A program made the translations under genes and the position numbers. DNA of 64,000 nucleotides, from positions 2,593,693-2,657,692 of the forward strand of contig SAXG01000001.1 of NCBI GenBank assembly GCA_012932865.1, given 5' to 3'. Within the stretch, counting starts at the first letter, position 1. Every line of letters begins with the position of its first letter. Below the pieces are notes generated by a model. That model was not told the DNA's origin and did not search any database. It worked only from the letters and a program-made list of their open reading frames with translations. Of the stretch, positions 41,103 through 53,220 are shown piece after piece. This DNA comes from Amylostereum areolatum (lineage: Eukaryota > Basidiomycota > Agaricomycetes > Russulales > Stereaceae).

Positions 41103-41711
41103 ATGGGGAACGATCAATCGACCTTGACGTCCGAGTCTTTTTCTCCTTCTTCAACGTTGCTTGGCAAACGCCCCTTTCCCGACCACCCATTTCCGTGCTT
41201 TGTGCGCCCTCACACGCACACTCCCCATGCGTTCTCGACCTCTCACCCATCTCACATCTTCTTGTCTGACTCGCCACAGTTGCAGTACCTGATGTTTTCA
41301 CATCACCTCCCGCGTCCGCCACTGTGTCCGCTCCTGCACTGGAAGCCGAAGCACAACACGTCTCATCACCTTCCTCCTCCTCCCCTCTCTCGGACACCAC
41401 CCCCCACATGTCGGGTCCTGACCATCTTACGCAACCAGTTTCATCACCCTCTGTCTCCCGTGTCGATGCCTCTACATCCACCTCCACACCCGTCACACCA
41501 TCTGCCGGTGCACTGGTTCGCTCGAACGACATACCATGCAGTCTGTCGACTGGTACGTCACAACTTACATGTCCTTTCGACCCATACTGATGCACGCGCT
41601 CTTTCTTTTCCTTCTTTCATTGACGCTTTCTTCGCCTGCCCCGCTTGCACGTTACCCTGACTTCATGCACGCTCTCCACGTTCGCACGCACATCATCCTG
41701 ACTTCACTCAC
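41103..41711 (+). pseudogene. Possible displaced 5' end of the Helitron-type gene
   Basis: ATG 41103 opens a Ser/Thr-rich frame. A second frame (41324-41590) is also Ser/Pro-rich, consistent with short introns that I could not place. The 3' end abuts AGCACAGG (as complement) beside D-right. Undoing the inversion puts it directly upstream of 33325. No conserved domain seen, so its link to the Helitron gene rests on position only. Confidence 0.25.
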
Positions 41712-41983
41712 CCTGTGCTTAGTCTCCCAGAGGCAGACGAGATAATTCGTCAACACTTCTCAAGTTCAGGATCCTCTTATCTGGCGTCTGCTTCCATTAC
41801 GGGCGTTGTTATCGAGTGTCCAAGGGAGCGTGATTAGTGCCTGTTGCCGGACCTCGGCAGATCATGTGCAGAATAGTTTTTTAATCCCAATAACCGATAA
41901 GAGGACATGTCAGTTTCACTAAGTGCCAGTTGACGCCGACCTCAACATCAACGGTGCACAATCAATAGAGCAAGAGCACATAC

Positions 41984-44604
41984 ATGCAAAACACACTCTT
42001 TTTATTTATTCTATGGATCATACTAATGTCTGCTAGAAATAATGCTCGAACCTTCGACTGGACATCTCCTGAAGGCCTCGAAAAAATCAAGGCTGCCGTC
42101 GCACCGCATATAGATTTTCCCCTTCGAGAATTCCAGCTCTACAATTCTGCATGCATCCTGAATGGTCAGAATGTATTCTGTATCACTGCGACAGGGGATG
42201 GAAAGTCAGCCTTGATATATGTGCCAGCCATCGTGCAAAAGGAGATGGTCACCATTGTTATCGAGCCAACCAACTTTCTCGAGCGAAGCTTGGTACGAAC
42301 AAGCCTTTAGGAATGTCAACACCACTCATACTATTCCTGGCAGGCAATGAACACCGACCGAAAGGGTGTGAAATCACTGGTCATCAACGGCGATACACTT
42401 GCAGCGGCCTCTTTGGCCAGTCGCGACCTATGGCAAGAGGTTAAGGAGTGTCGATACCAGGTCGTAACCCTAGCACCGGAGTCCCTACAAACAGAGAGGT
42501 TCAAAGAGCTGATCAAGAACGAGCTTTTTTGTTCACGATGGCGTGTACTCACTGTGGATGAAGCTCATCTTTCCGACCAGTGGGGATCCGAATTCCGACC
42601 GCTCTACAGGGAAATCAAAACCATCCATTCACTGGTCCCGAATCTCACCTTGGTTGCATTATCCGCAAGTGTAGAACCAGGCGCACAAACCAGGCGCATC
42701 TGCGAGAACCTTGGATTTGACGAAGGGAGGTTTCGCTTCGACAAACGAGACATGCGGCGGACGAACATTGACATCATCTTCCGCTATGTGATGTACACGT
42801 TCACCAGCAGCATATTCAGAGACCTTGATTGGTTAGTACCTGCAAGTATGATGAATGCGATGGACATACCCAAACGTCTGATCTACTGTCCGACTATCGA
42901 GCTTGGGCACCGTGTTACCGCCTACCTCCGGTCATTGCTCCCCACTTGTCTTCAGCCGCAAGCCCGAATCCTCATCCGTCACCTACACTCCGTCTGCTGT
43001 CCGGAATGCAAAAAAGAAGGCCTGGAGTCGCTTTTCCGTATGGAACCCGATCGCGACACATCCATCTTCGTAACGACAGCCATTCTGGACGTTGGCGTGG
43101 ACCCTCCAGATGTACGTGAAACCATCGAGTTTCCAACAGGAACAAGTGCCGCGGCGTCCAAGCAACGGATGGGACGGAATGTTCGCAACATTCCAGGACG
43201 GGGCAAAGCGTATGTCTATGTCAAAAAAGCCGTGGTCGAAACAGCTCGGGAGTACGCACTGCAAGAGACGCCAGACCCGCGGATGTTACCCTTGCGTTCC
43301 GAAGAGCATGTGGGGGGGGATGTGGAGATGCTGGCCACTGAACGGCACAGACATTCTGGATCCGACTCAGAGAATAGAGAGGACAAGATGGATGTCGACG
43401 AGGAAGATAGCAGCAAGACGCGTGATCAATCTCGTCTTCGTGGGAACACGAAGTCGAAGGTTGGTTCTCAGAGTCAAGCCACAAACACTCCTTCCACTTC
43501 TACCTTCAAAGGCCTTGACAAGTTGTTCCTCCTCCTTGTCGCTGCCCATACACGTGGTACTTGCCTCTCACGACAAATGAACGTCATCTATGGCGACCCT
43601 GGGACCTTGGAGAACTGTGGCAAGTGCAGCTCGTGTGCGGGCGACACTGTACCGGAGCCGTGCCCACTTCGTGAATCAACGGGCAAGCAAAAGCTTGACG
43701 AAGCACCGGACGACAGCTGTCGATGGAAACGACTCAATACCAGGGACATCAAACATGTGAAGTTGGAGCTGCGTCGAGCCATTCCCCGTCTCATGCTCTC
43801 CACCCCTTCACCGCCCCCCTCTGCTTTATCCAAGCGTACATCTACAGATCCTTCAGCCTCACAATTGCAGCCACCACTTCTGCCATCACCACCACTGCGT
43901 CCACTTGAACTCAGTTGGATCGACGATGAGTGCTTCCTCTCGGACGGGGAGATCAAGACAATGATCACGGCGCGCTTTCATCAGATTCAAGCCCTCGACG
44001 ATCTCGCGCAACGTATGCAGGGTTGGGAGTGGTGGGATCTGTATGGTGGTGGGCTTTGGAAGGTAGTGGAGCCGCTAGTCAAGGAGATGCGTCGACGAGT
44101 GGAGGAGAGGCGTACAGAAGATAATCGGAAACAGCGGACTAACACTGCAGCAAAACGCGCCCGGAAAGACGAGGAAGACGTCCATGAATACCTTCTCAAG
44201 AACGGGTTGACGGAGATCAAGCGGGTGAAGTTGGTTGTTCCCGAACCCACTGACGAACAAGCTCCGAGTCGTGAGTACCGCACTCTGTCACTCTGTCCCC
44301 CTGGTACCCCACTGACGTCTAGATAGTACAAGGTGTAAAACGGGCTGCGGATGCTCTCGACAGTCTTGAGTATCCACCTGCCAAATCGCCACGACACACT
44401 CCTGCTCTAAACATCATGGTATGTGCTTTAACCTTCTCATGCGGTCTTGTGTTAATCTTTGGGTAGGCTCTTTCGCCCTCTCGGAGGATCAATACTACGG
44501 ACTCATCCCTTTCCCACCTTCCAATAATCCCTGCTCCAATGTTTGGTCCCGCCAATAAACCGTGTCCGCGTCCTCGTCCGCGCCCCGTCACATCTCGGAA
44601 ATAA
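41984..44604 (+). CDS. RecQ-type DNA helicase (D-right copy)
   Basis: Exons 41984-42292, 42344-44270, 44327-44418 and 44467-44604, with introns of 51, 56 and 48 nt and clean GT-AG ends. The intron 3 acceptor choice at 44326 is forced, since the alternative at 44322 soon meets a stop. 821 residues. Motifs as in D-left: Q-motif-like FPLREFQLYNSACILNGQNVF, Walker A with K74, D175-E-A-H, motif VI arginines, and the RecQ zinc cluster. The first 15 residues are hydrophobic; ATG 42026 (MSARNN) is an alternative start without them. The gene points outward-in, with its 5' end near the element terminus. Confidence 0.88.
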
Positions 44605-44693
44605 ACCCATGTAATGTGCTTTACTTATATGTATATAGTCCATCCCTCTAGTATTCTATCTGTTATGATATTACCATACTCTCCCCACCCGTA

Positions 44694-47600
44694 CTAGTCC
44701 TCGTCGCTCGAAGACGATTCTCCGCTGTTGACGGTGTCTACACCAAATATATTGACCTGTTCATCATCACCTGGCCCCGAACCATCATTGTCGTCATCCC
44801 AGTCATCAGCCGCAACAAGAACCCCGTCAATGATCATGTTGGGCAGTACTCCCGGTGAACTCTCCGCTGCTGTACGCTCGTCGGCATCCTCGTTCTCAAT
44901 GGCTACAGAGTCTGCGCCGTGGAGATCCCCGGCATCGCGAATGGTTCGCTCGACAAAGTCCTGGATCCGAGTACCCAACTTGAACTTTTGAAACCCGGTT
45001 CCAAAGTCGTCTTGAGCACGGCGGCCTGCACTACGCCCCTCGCAGAACTTGTGGATCTGAGCGGCCGCCATCTTTTTGCTGCCTTCGTTCAAGGCTGCCG
45101 CACACTTTTTTGCTGTATGAGATTCACTCTTCTCCCCGAGTCGGACGGCCAATTTCATAGATCGAATCGAGAGGAGGAATGCGCGGATGTTGAGGGCCAC
45201 AATATTCTTGAAGAAGTCGCCTCCGAACGATGTGTCGCGACGCTGGGACATCTGCTTGAGACGTTTGATGTTCTTTTCTTGTAGCAGGTCCATGGGGAAG
45301 TGGCAGCCCACGTTACCAGTGAGATTGCATAGCCAGTTGTTCATGATAGCTAAGCAGAGTTCCGGCGAGTATTCCATTAGGAAGTTGCACGCCAGTTCGA
45401 GCAGCTCGTTCGTGTACTTGGTCTTCCCACATCCCATAAATGTGAAGGTCCAGATCTGATGCGTCCATGAGCGAGGTGAGAAAGGTAATAGGAAACAATG
45501 GTTACATACCGCCATAATGTTCATTGCATGGCCAATGTCTCCATCACTAACTGCCCATTGGAAGACGTAGTGCCACATACTATCACGCATGCGAAGAATC
45601 TCGTTGGCGAGAACTTGATCACCAATGAAGGGGGACCTTTCACCCGGTGGTACACCATCGCCACCCTTGTCACTCGATGAAGGAGCGGGGGTAGTCGGCG
45701 CGTTGGCGGCATCGGATGGGTCTGCCTCAGTCGGGATGTTAGCTTGTGTGTCAAATGCCTTGAAGTCATCCTCCGCTCCCGTCTCACTTCCGTACCGAGC
45801 CCGCATAACGCCCTCCGTCTTTAGGTACAGAGTGGTTATCTCGGTAGCCATTTTGAGGAGATCATCGAATGTCATCGGATGACTGGCGAAGTATGCCTCG
45901 AGGTCGTCAACACCAAGGTGAGTTCTGAAGACGAAGTCAGTGCAAGCTTTCGGAAAATACCCGTAGATACACACCTCCAACAATCAATAATCGCGGCCAT
46001 GAGCGTGTCGAAGACTAGATGTTGGGCTGGGTAGTAATCCGGCCGTTTTGAGTTGGTGACTTTTCGTCCGAAGATGTTATTCATCACGACAAATGAGGTG
46101 AGGTCGCTGTGCGAAACGCCCCAGTGGGTTGCGAGAATCCTCTCAAGGTCGGCCCAGCCCATGTGCCATAACTGAATCAAGGGTAGCACCCACCCATAAC
46201 GTTGGTAGCCGTGAGGACAGTCGGCAAGGAACTTTTGCAGTGTACGAAGCTTCTCCACCGTGGATTGATCCCCCCCGACGATAACCAAAAGCTGCACAAT
46301 CTCTTCTTTTGGCAAGTTGAGCTGGCGTAGGAGGAGGTCATCGAGGACGTTCGCATTCTCGCCTGTGTTGCCCTCGTTGTAGTCGGAAGTGGCCATAGGA
46401 TGTATCTTCGTCTTGCGCCCGTCGGGCATGCGGTGCATGGCGTGCGTGGTACGGATATGTCGGAGTATGGTTTCGCGGTGCGAGGTGAGGCAAGGAACAG
46501 CGTCGACAAGCATATTGAGGCAGTGGAGAGCCATCACAGCATCCAGCTTGTCCCATTTGATTTGCCCACGGAGTTTGGCCAGTGTCAGCCCTCGACGGCG
46601 CTCCTCACGTCTTGCTGCCGCCAAAGCTTCGACGTTGAAAGCCTTGCGAACATCACAGTCTTCGAGCTCGACCATAGTTGCAGCGGTGCCATTGTGGATG
46701 GTGTCTTTTTTTCCAAGCTCAGGATTCCACGAGCGAGACATACGATTGATGTTATCGTATATGAGAAGGAACGCGTGGAGGGTGGCCTCCTGGCGCATCT
46801 CGTCGAGCGCGGATCGAGAAAGGACTTGAAGAAAGGAGAGAACTGATGTATAGGACACAGACAGGCCCAAACGTCCGAGAACTGCGTACATTCCATGGGG
46901 GGCTGTATGCGAAAACATCCACATGCCGACGATTTTCTGAAAGAGGTTGAAACGCCGGTTTCGCGCGTTCAACAGAACGAGAGCGGCAGCGAGGACCATC
47001 TATGGATACAGGTATGTTAGTGAGAACGAACGGAGAGAAACGGGCTATAGGCGCACCATAAAAGGATCGCGAGGGTTGTTGCCCGTCCCGGAGGAGATCG
47101 GCGCAGAGAAATGACCGGTATACGAAGGTAGCCAGGAAGTTGAACCCGCGTCCCGCTGCGGCCAGTTTTTATCCTTGAATGCGATAGCAATAAGGAGGTG
47201 GAGGAGAACAGGGGCTTTCTGCTGGATGTGCAGGAGGAAATTGCGCATTGAAAAGCCGAGAACGGCCTCCCAGTTGCTTGTCGTGTTCGACGAGTGCAAC
47301 CCGCCGGCCTTCGACGTCAAGTCGGCAGCCTCTCCGCTGAGAACGCCTTCGACCTTCCCGATTGCCCAGTCGAGAAGGCGCCAACGGGCCATGAGTCGAT
47401 GATTGCGACGGGAGGCATCGGCAGCTGAGCGATTGGTGGAGGTCCGGGTGCGGCGAGGTTTGCTGTATGGGTGATCGTATATGAGGTCCGCAATCCTCCC
47501 GATCCGAGACGGACTGTTCTTGCGGCCAGCGAGAAGGGAACGGAGCATCGATGTGCGTATTTTGGATCGCCTAGGGTCGTCCTTTCTGCATGGGAGGAGG

Positions 47601-47725
47601 AGTTCTTCGAGGAACTCGAAGAGCGTGAAGTTTTTTCGTTTGATCTGCGCCAAACAGTCGTCCATCCGCTTCTGTCGTCCTTGAAGAGCACGCTTACTGT
47701 TTTTGTTGACGGCCTTTCGTGCCAT
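44694..47725 (-). CDS. DUF6589-family protein, candidate transposase (D-right copy, intact)
   Basis: ATG 47725. Exons 47725-47057, 46999-45975, 45924-45510 and 45455-44694, with introns of 57, 50 and 54 nt. The last intron keeps the frame, so it may be retained. 956 residues, matching the basidiomycete DUF6589 family by its YDNIN, GGDQST and YTNELLEL-type landmarks. Conserved acidic residues D305 (LIYDNINR), D467 (VIVGGDQST) and E763 (MDLLQEKNIK) are spaced like a DDE/RNase H-fold catalytic triad with a large helical insertion, as in hAT-like transposases. That role is inference, supported by its place in a unit with 8-bp target duplications. The C-terminus is acidic (SSSDED). The N-terminus is basic and may bind DNA. 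Confidence 0.8.
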
Positions 47726-48097
47726 GGTAGCGATAGAATGGGAAGGGTTGCAGAGGATCGCCGTGGGTGAAGGAGACAGTGCAATCGCGAGCACGTTGAA
47801 TGTTGATCTTACGCAAATAATATTGTTTCTAAATATACATAGCTCGATATTAAGGTATTCTGGCGCGTAAAGCAAGCCATTGCACTGCCCCGATAAGGTT
47901 GCTTAGCCAGCCAATCAGCGAGCTCCCCCTTTCACTCGACAAGCGCATCGCGGAGAAAAGCAGACTAGATGCGGGTACCCCATCTTTATACGTTACTCAC
48001 ACTTCTGCAAACGTAGCAGCGGGAGTACGGCACAAGGCATTCCATTGACCGTCAAAAGTGAGCTCCTTGCCCCTCGTCACGATGCTTCCTCATTCCA

Positions 48098-50949
48098 GTG
48101 ACTTTCTTGCGTGAAGTTATCCAAGGGCATGATTTCCCGCGCATCTGGATCTTCAAACGCCGGGGACGATTTTTTGTTGAGGTGACCGTCGACAAGAGCA
48201 AGAAGATCACGGCAATTTCGAAAGGGGATAGTGGCCCACTATGGAACGAAACACTCCACGATTTGTGGGTCCAGCTCTGTGTTTTCGAAACGTCTGGCTG
48301 GCTTTAATTTGAGGTCCCTGTCAGATCAGCACAAACGTCGTCCTCGCTCATGGTGGAAGTATATGCAAAACAGACGATGTTGAAGAATATATGCATCGGA
48401 GGATTCGAGATTCCACACGTACTTGGTCTGCCACAGAGCGAAGGTGGGTCGAACTGCCTCTTTTTCACCCTTTCTGCCTGCCAAACAGGAAAAAATCCTC
48501 TGCAGAGCATATCACGCGTATCCTCCGTGCATTCGGCCGCCAGAGATCAACGATTGGGACAGCCTCCCTCGATTTAATCATCGCGAGGCCTTCGAATGCT
48601 CCCGCCGAGAGAACCAAGGGAGTGGACAGCCCGATTCCTGCCACAGAGGACGCCCCAGAAGGTCTCGAAAGAGCAGAAGTATTCGCGATGAATACCTCAC
48701 GGGCCGTGCGAAAAACGAGTTCCTACACTGTGAACGTACCACAGACTACCCTCTCTTCTGTCGAAGACGTCAAGCTGGGTCCTGGTTCCGTCGGTCGTTC
48801 TACAATCAGCGCAGACAACGCGCCTCCAGGTGCCCCGAGCACGACTGAAGAATTGCGACAAGCTGTAGACGCCATGCACATCCCCCGCTTTCTTGGCGGT
48901 GCCGGTTCTTTCGTCGACACTGCGCAGACCACGTTTGGGGGCTTGGCTTCCTTCTCGGATACATGGAAGCCGTTCTGGGAGAAGGTCGGCATCTGCGTGA
49001 ACCTAGCAGATGGCATCGCGGAGGTACGTTTCTGAGATCGATGGCTACCTTTAGATTGACGGAATCTCTCTTAGATTCATCCATACGCCCGGATCGCGTG
49101 GGACGTTCTCTCCTTCATTCCGAAGGTTGGTGGTGTCTTTTTATAACACGATGTCGGTGCTTATTGTGTTGGTTGCCCGGTTTGGTCAGACCCTTTCGGC
49201 GCAGGTTGAACGCGACAAAAATGTCATTGAGCTTCTCAATGCCATTGATGGAGCCTATGACTTTGTCAAGCAAGCCATGTCCCTCGAAAACCGGAAGGAG
49301 GCTCTCCTCGACGGCCAAAAGACGCTGCTCGCAGGCATCGTGAAACAAATCACCGAGTGCGCATATTTCATACTCGACTACGCGAAGGATACCAATTTCT
49401 GTGAGACGTTTCGTCTGCTGTTGCTCTACAAGTCCCCAGTACTTACACAGTCGCTCTCGTTAGAGAGACGCACCTTCAGGAACGCCGTCCTCAGCGAGGT
49501 CGATGCTCGGAGGCAAGCATATCTGGACAAACTCGAGGAGCTCAAGAAGGATTTCCAAGGGCACGCGGTCATGACAACCGAGGTCACCGTTTTCCGCGTC
49601 CTGGATACCGTCGAAGACATTTTGAATGACCTCAAGGAGCACGGTGAGCCCTACATATTCTCGTCTCTATCAACCTACTTACGAACGTACGATAGATATC
49701 GACTCAAAGCTGGAAACCATCCCGTACGTCGGTGCAGGCTTCCAGCCTAACAACGAGGGTTGTCTGCCAGGTACTCGCGAAGCATTTCTGAAGGACATCG
49801 AGGAATGGGTCAATGACCTGGACAGCGAGCAACGTGTCTGCGTCATCTTCGGCCAAGCAGGGACCGGCAAATCTTCCATCGCACATGAGGTGGCTCGTCG
49901 ATTCGAGCAACTCAAACGCCTCGGATCTTCATTCTGCTTCAACCGCGTCGATCAGACCGCCCGTAGTCCTCAGCGCCTGTTTTCCAACCTTGCACGAGAT
50001 CTGGCCTACTGCGACCCACACTTCAAACAAGCATTATATCGGACCATCCGTGACGGCACACACCTCCGCCACCAAGATGATATCGCTTGGCAACTGGAGA
50101 ACCTAATTCTGCAGCCGATGAGAGAGTTGCATGTGGTCGGGCCGCTGGTTCTGGTTATTGACGCGTTGGACGACAGCGGGAACGAAGGCCTTCGGGAGAA
50201 GATGCTGGCAATATTGGCCAATAGACTGGCCAACATCCCGGCTTGCTTTCGCATTGTGATCACCTCAAGAGCCGAACCTGATATCACGGACATATTTGAT
50301 GCTTCAGACGTGTCGAAGCACATCCGCTTTCTTTATGTCCGTCGCATTCTCACCAGACGGAAAACACATTGTCTCTGGATCCTGGGATGGGAACATTCGC
50401 CTGTGGAGTTCGGAGACGTGCGAGGCCATCGGTGTGCCTCTGGAAGGCCACACAAACTGGGTTACATCCATCGCATTCTCACCAGACGGAAAACACATTG
50501 CCTCTGGATCCAGGGACAGGACCATTCGTCTATGGAGCGTGCACAATAAGCGAGAAGGTAAAGTGGAACTGTCCGACTTGCCAATGAGTCCAAGAGACAC
50601 TAACCGCTTTGAATCAGGCATCATTCTCTCCCGCAACCTGAGCCACGCCCTAGCCAATCCCGACATCCTACTTGGTTCTCCCTCCTCATCTGAAAATGAT
50701 CCCGAAAATGATCCCCGTGATCTGCTACATATACAGGAAGATGGCTGGCTTGTTGGCCCCGAGTCACAATCGCTGTTGTGGGTACCTGCCGAAATCCGCC
50801 AGCAAATGCATTTGCTTCGGGAAGATATGCTAATCGGCCAGCATGCGACGGATCTGGACCTTAGCGACTTTGCACACGGACCAAACTGGCACGAATGCTA
50901 TGTAGGTGGGGACGAGGTCAGCCATGGGAGTAGTCGAAGGACCTCTTAG
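48098..50949 (+). pseudogene. C2-NACHT-WD40 NLR-like (STAND) gene, degraded
   Basis: Exons with GT-AG introns at 48265-48324, 49024-49074, 49126-49189 and 49644-49695. The N-terminal part resembles a C2 domain (LREVIQGHDFPRI..., LWNETLHDL, LMVEVYAKQ). A fungal STAND effector-like region follows (IAEIHPYARIAWDVLSFIPK). NACHT has Walker A GQAGTGKSS near 49850 and Walker B LVLVIDALDD near 50155. Two near-identical WD40 repeats (SVAFSPDGKHI.SGS.D..IRLW) and the usual family tail (WLVGPESQSLLWVP) end it. Frame changes near 48420 (within C2) and at about 50327, where NACHT (KHIRF) fuses one base out of frame to a WD repeat. The missing winged-helix and most WD repeats indicate an internal deletion. 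The 5' end is near the D-right insertion. Such proteins are proposed non-self recognition receptors. Confidence 0.75.
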
Positions 50950-51936
50950 CACGTAGCATGTGTTCGGGTTGTTGTCAATATGTGGGGTTTTTAGGCGATG
51001 ATTTTACAATTTTGAGGGTACGAGAGCTACCGCGACGCAGTTTACGAGTGACGGTGTTTGGATGATTTGGCTTGCAGTACCAGATTGTTTCATATCCGTT
51101 TCACTCGCGATACCGATGTAGAGCTTTACTTATCAGTACAGACCACGGATGACGCACAGAGAATCAACGTCGGATTATACTCAACCTGGAGGACTAGCAT
51201 ATAGCGTCAATGGTGAGGTGCAGCTGAGCACTCGCAGGATGATGTGGAACAATGAAAACGCCTGTGGAATACCATGCATGATGTCTTCATGATCACCAGC
51301 GTAGCCGATATCACGACCAAAGGAAGGATGACTGGAGACAACTTTATGTTGGACCATATATGGCAGTGATCTCCATACTATACAGGTCACTCGCGCTTTA
51401 CATCCTGTGTGAGTAACGGCTCGACCGCTTGCGGCCGCATATGAGAGGATTTTCCACCCCCCAGCGTGTTTCGATCCAAACGGCGCGGCCGCCCCCTCGG
51501 TTGTCTCCCAGCACCCCCTCTGCCGGTATCCGCTTCGCCAGGACCTCGGTCTAATTTACCATTTGCCAGGATGTCCTCGCTACACATCCCCTAGCCACTG
51601 CTCGCTAGAATTACTGTGTCGGTACCATGTATCCCATGTTTTATTTCCAATACATCCGTGTTACAAACATGCTACCAAGATTTGAATAGGCTACAACAAA
51701 TATACTATGACCAATAATGAACCCCTACACTCGGCGGCAGGCAATACGAAATCGTCCGTTCGAGATGAACCCTCGGTAGGCGGAGTGGTCTGCCGAACCA
51801 CTCGTTCCTCGCAGTCAGCAGACCGCTCCACCTACCGAGGGTAGCCAATCATCCCAAACAGATGACTTTGTCCTCCCGCCGCGCTAAAACCTCCCCCAGG
51901 AAACTACAAGCGAAAACAACACTGTACCGAGGAATC
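50950..51936. other. Intergenic region without a supported gene
   Basis: Short frames only. The region is AT-richer near 51600-51720. The single structured feature is the hairpin at 51770-51841. Confidence 0.5.
51770..51841. repeat. Imperfect 24-bp inverted repeat (hairpin, 24-nt loop)
   Basis: CCCTCGGTAGGCGGAG... at 51770-51793 pairs with 51818-51841 with two mismatches, both G-T type. It lies about 95 bp beyond the 3' end of the gene at 51937-52763. It could be a terminator structure or a small foldback element; no flanking duplication is evident. Confidence 0.6.
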
Positions 51937-52763
51937 TTACGTTCGGGACCGCTTTCTGTCTCGACCCTCTTCCCTGATATCCTCCACTCCACTAACATAC
52001 CGGGCACGCATCAGAGCCACCAGCTCCTCCTTCATACGATGCAGGGTATTCTCATCTTGGGTGAGGACACTCAGCATGTGGTCATACGTCTTCAGGTTCT
52101 GAGCAATCCGCTGAGCGTCTCGGTAGATGCTCATCCACGCCGAGGTAAGCTGAGGACCGGCAGTGTCCATGACATCGTCCGGTAGGGCTGGAGCCTCGGG
52201 AGAGCGATCCAGGAAATTCAGCCACTCTTGATACGATTTGTGCTCTGCCGGATGGTCAAATCCATACCCGTCGGCAGCACAATCAAAAAAAAACTCACCT
52301 GGCAAGTTGGATCCCTCCGATGCCGCGTCCAGGGTGCCGTTGGAGGGTTCGGCGGCGGTAGGCCAGGATTCTGAGAGTTGTTAGAACAACAGGTGAAATA
52401 TGCAGGGTCCACTCACCGTTTGCAAGCCCATCGGCACGCTCCTGCCGACCCACCCTGAAGGACGGCCAACCGCTGACCCCTGTCACCGAGTCGTCCCAGG
52501 ACGCACGTGGCTTTGAAGCCTTCATCAGAGCAGCATGCTCGGGAGACAGGTCGGGGTCAGACCTCGTCAGGATCCCCCGGGACGGGGTCGCTTGTCGGTT
52601 GTGAATCCGCGGTCGAGTGGGGGACATGGGCGGCACAAGAGACTTGGGCGGTGAGGACGGGGCAGAGGGGAAAGTCCAGCCCCCGGCCCCAGGCCTTGAT
52701 CCTGCCGAGGCATTTGTTTCAGGCGGACGCCGGATGACGTAGCATCCCACAGAAGGCCCAGGC
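51937..52763 (-). CDS. Spliced gene of unknown function, truncated at its 5' end by element A2
   Basis: A frame runs from the A2 border at 52763 with no ATG. A GT-AG intron at about 52374-52417 leads to an exon reading NPGLPPPNPPTAPWT. Then either a second intron or a direct join near 52300 leads to an exon ending at 51937 (AADGYGFDHPAEHKSYQEWLNFLDR...). The C-terminus is helical and charged (LKTYDHMLSVLTQDENTLHRMKEELVALMRARY, then Arg/Lys-rich). The N-terminus is Pro/Ser-rich. No family recognised. The start codon and promoter are missing because A2's LTR begins 14 bp upstream of the first apparent (GTG) start. Confidence 0.5.
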
Positions 52764-53220
52764 TGTCATGAACGGTCTATAATTTTCTTTTTACTTTACA
52801 TCGGTTACACGCTTTAGGACTTATCGACTTATCACCGGCCCGGCTCCACCTTGGCCCGGACCTGGCTCATCTATATCCCGCCCAGACCCACGTGACTCAT
52901 CTCGGTCCGGGTCTGACTCCTTTCTCTTGACTCATGCTGTACGATACTGACTCATGCTGTGCTCTTTTACATACGACTGCTTACTTATACTTGGTCTGCT
53001 TACTGATCGCCGTGTATTGGTTGCTTACCTAAGTCTCTCTCCTCTTGTGTATATAAGGCTCGCTCTCGCTGTACATATTCCTTATCTCGAGCTAGTCAAT
53101 TCTACCGACTTTGCTTGCTTTCCCTTGTCTGTCGCCGTGTCTGATCGGCTCCCCTCTGTCGTCCTCTTCCTCTGTCAGCTTTGTCGTAACTTGGTGCTGT
53201 CGCACTAGTCGTTGCTGACA
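52764..53220 (+). repeat. 5' LTR of element A2
   Basis: 457 bp. TATA box at 53050-53057, self-primer match at 53084-53093, and its complement at 53223-53232 just inside, all as in element A. Compared with its 3' partner it has TCACCGGCCC, GACCTGG and CCCAGACC variants. Confidence 0.96.

Larger units (their letters stand above)
39583..41719. other. 2.1-kb spacer between the two D copies, inferred to be inverted
   Basis: Bounded by CCCGCATC (39583-39590) and CCTGTGCT, the complement of AGCACAGG (41712-41719). It holds a mariner-like element (39596-40679) and 1 kb of Ser/Pro-coding sequence that originally abutted the Helitron gene. A 190-codon frame (39941-40510, with CKHCLASGG) is present, but I see no family signal in it. 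Confidence 0.6.
41720..47967 (-). mobile_element. D-right: 6.25-kb DUF6589 + RecQ-helicase transposon, inverted copy
   Basis: 6,248 bp, reverse complement of D-left. Flanks read in element orientation are CCCGCATC then AGCACAGG, the mirror of D-left. Both genes are open here, making this the candidate autonomous copy. Besides the coding differences, two transitions occur within 30 bp of the DUF6589-side terminus. Confidence 0.8.

Noticed and set aside
33334..47967. Reading the inverted repeat and RecQ gene as a subtelomeric (telomere-linked helicase) region
   Set aside because: No telomere repeats are present. The repeat has discrete 8-bp-flanked ends, includes a second gene, and is surrounded by ordinary transposons.
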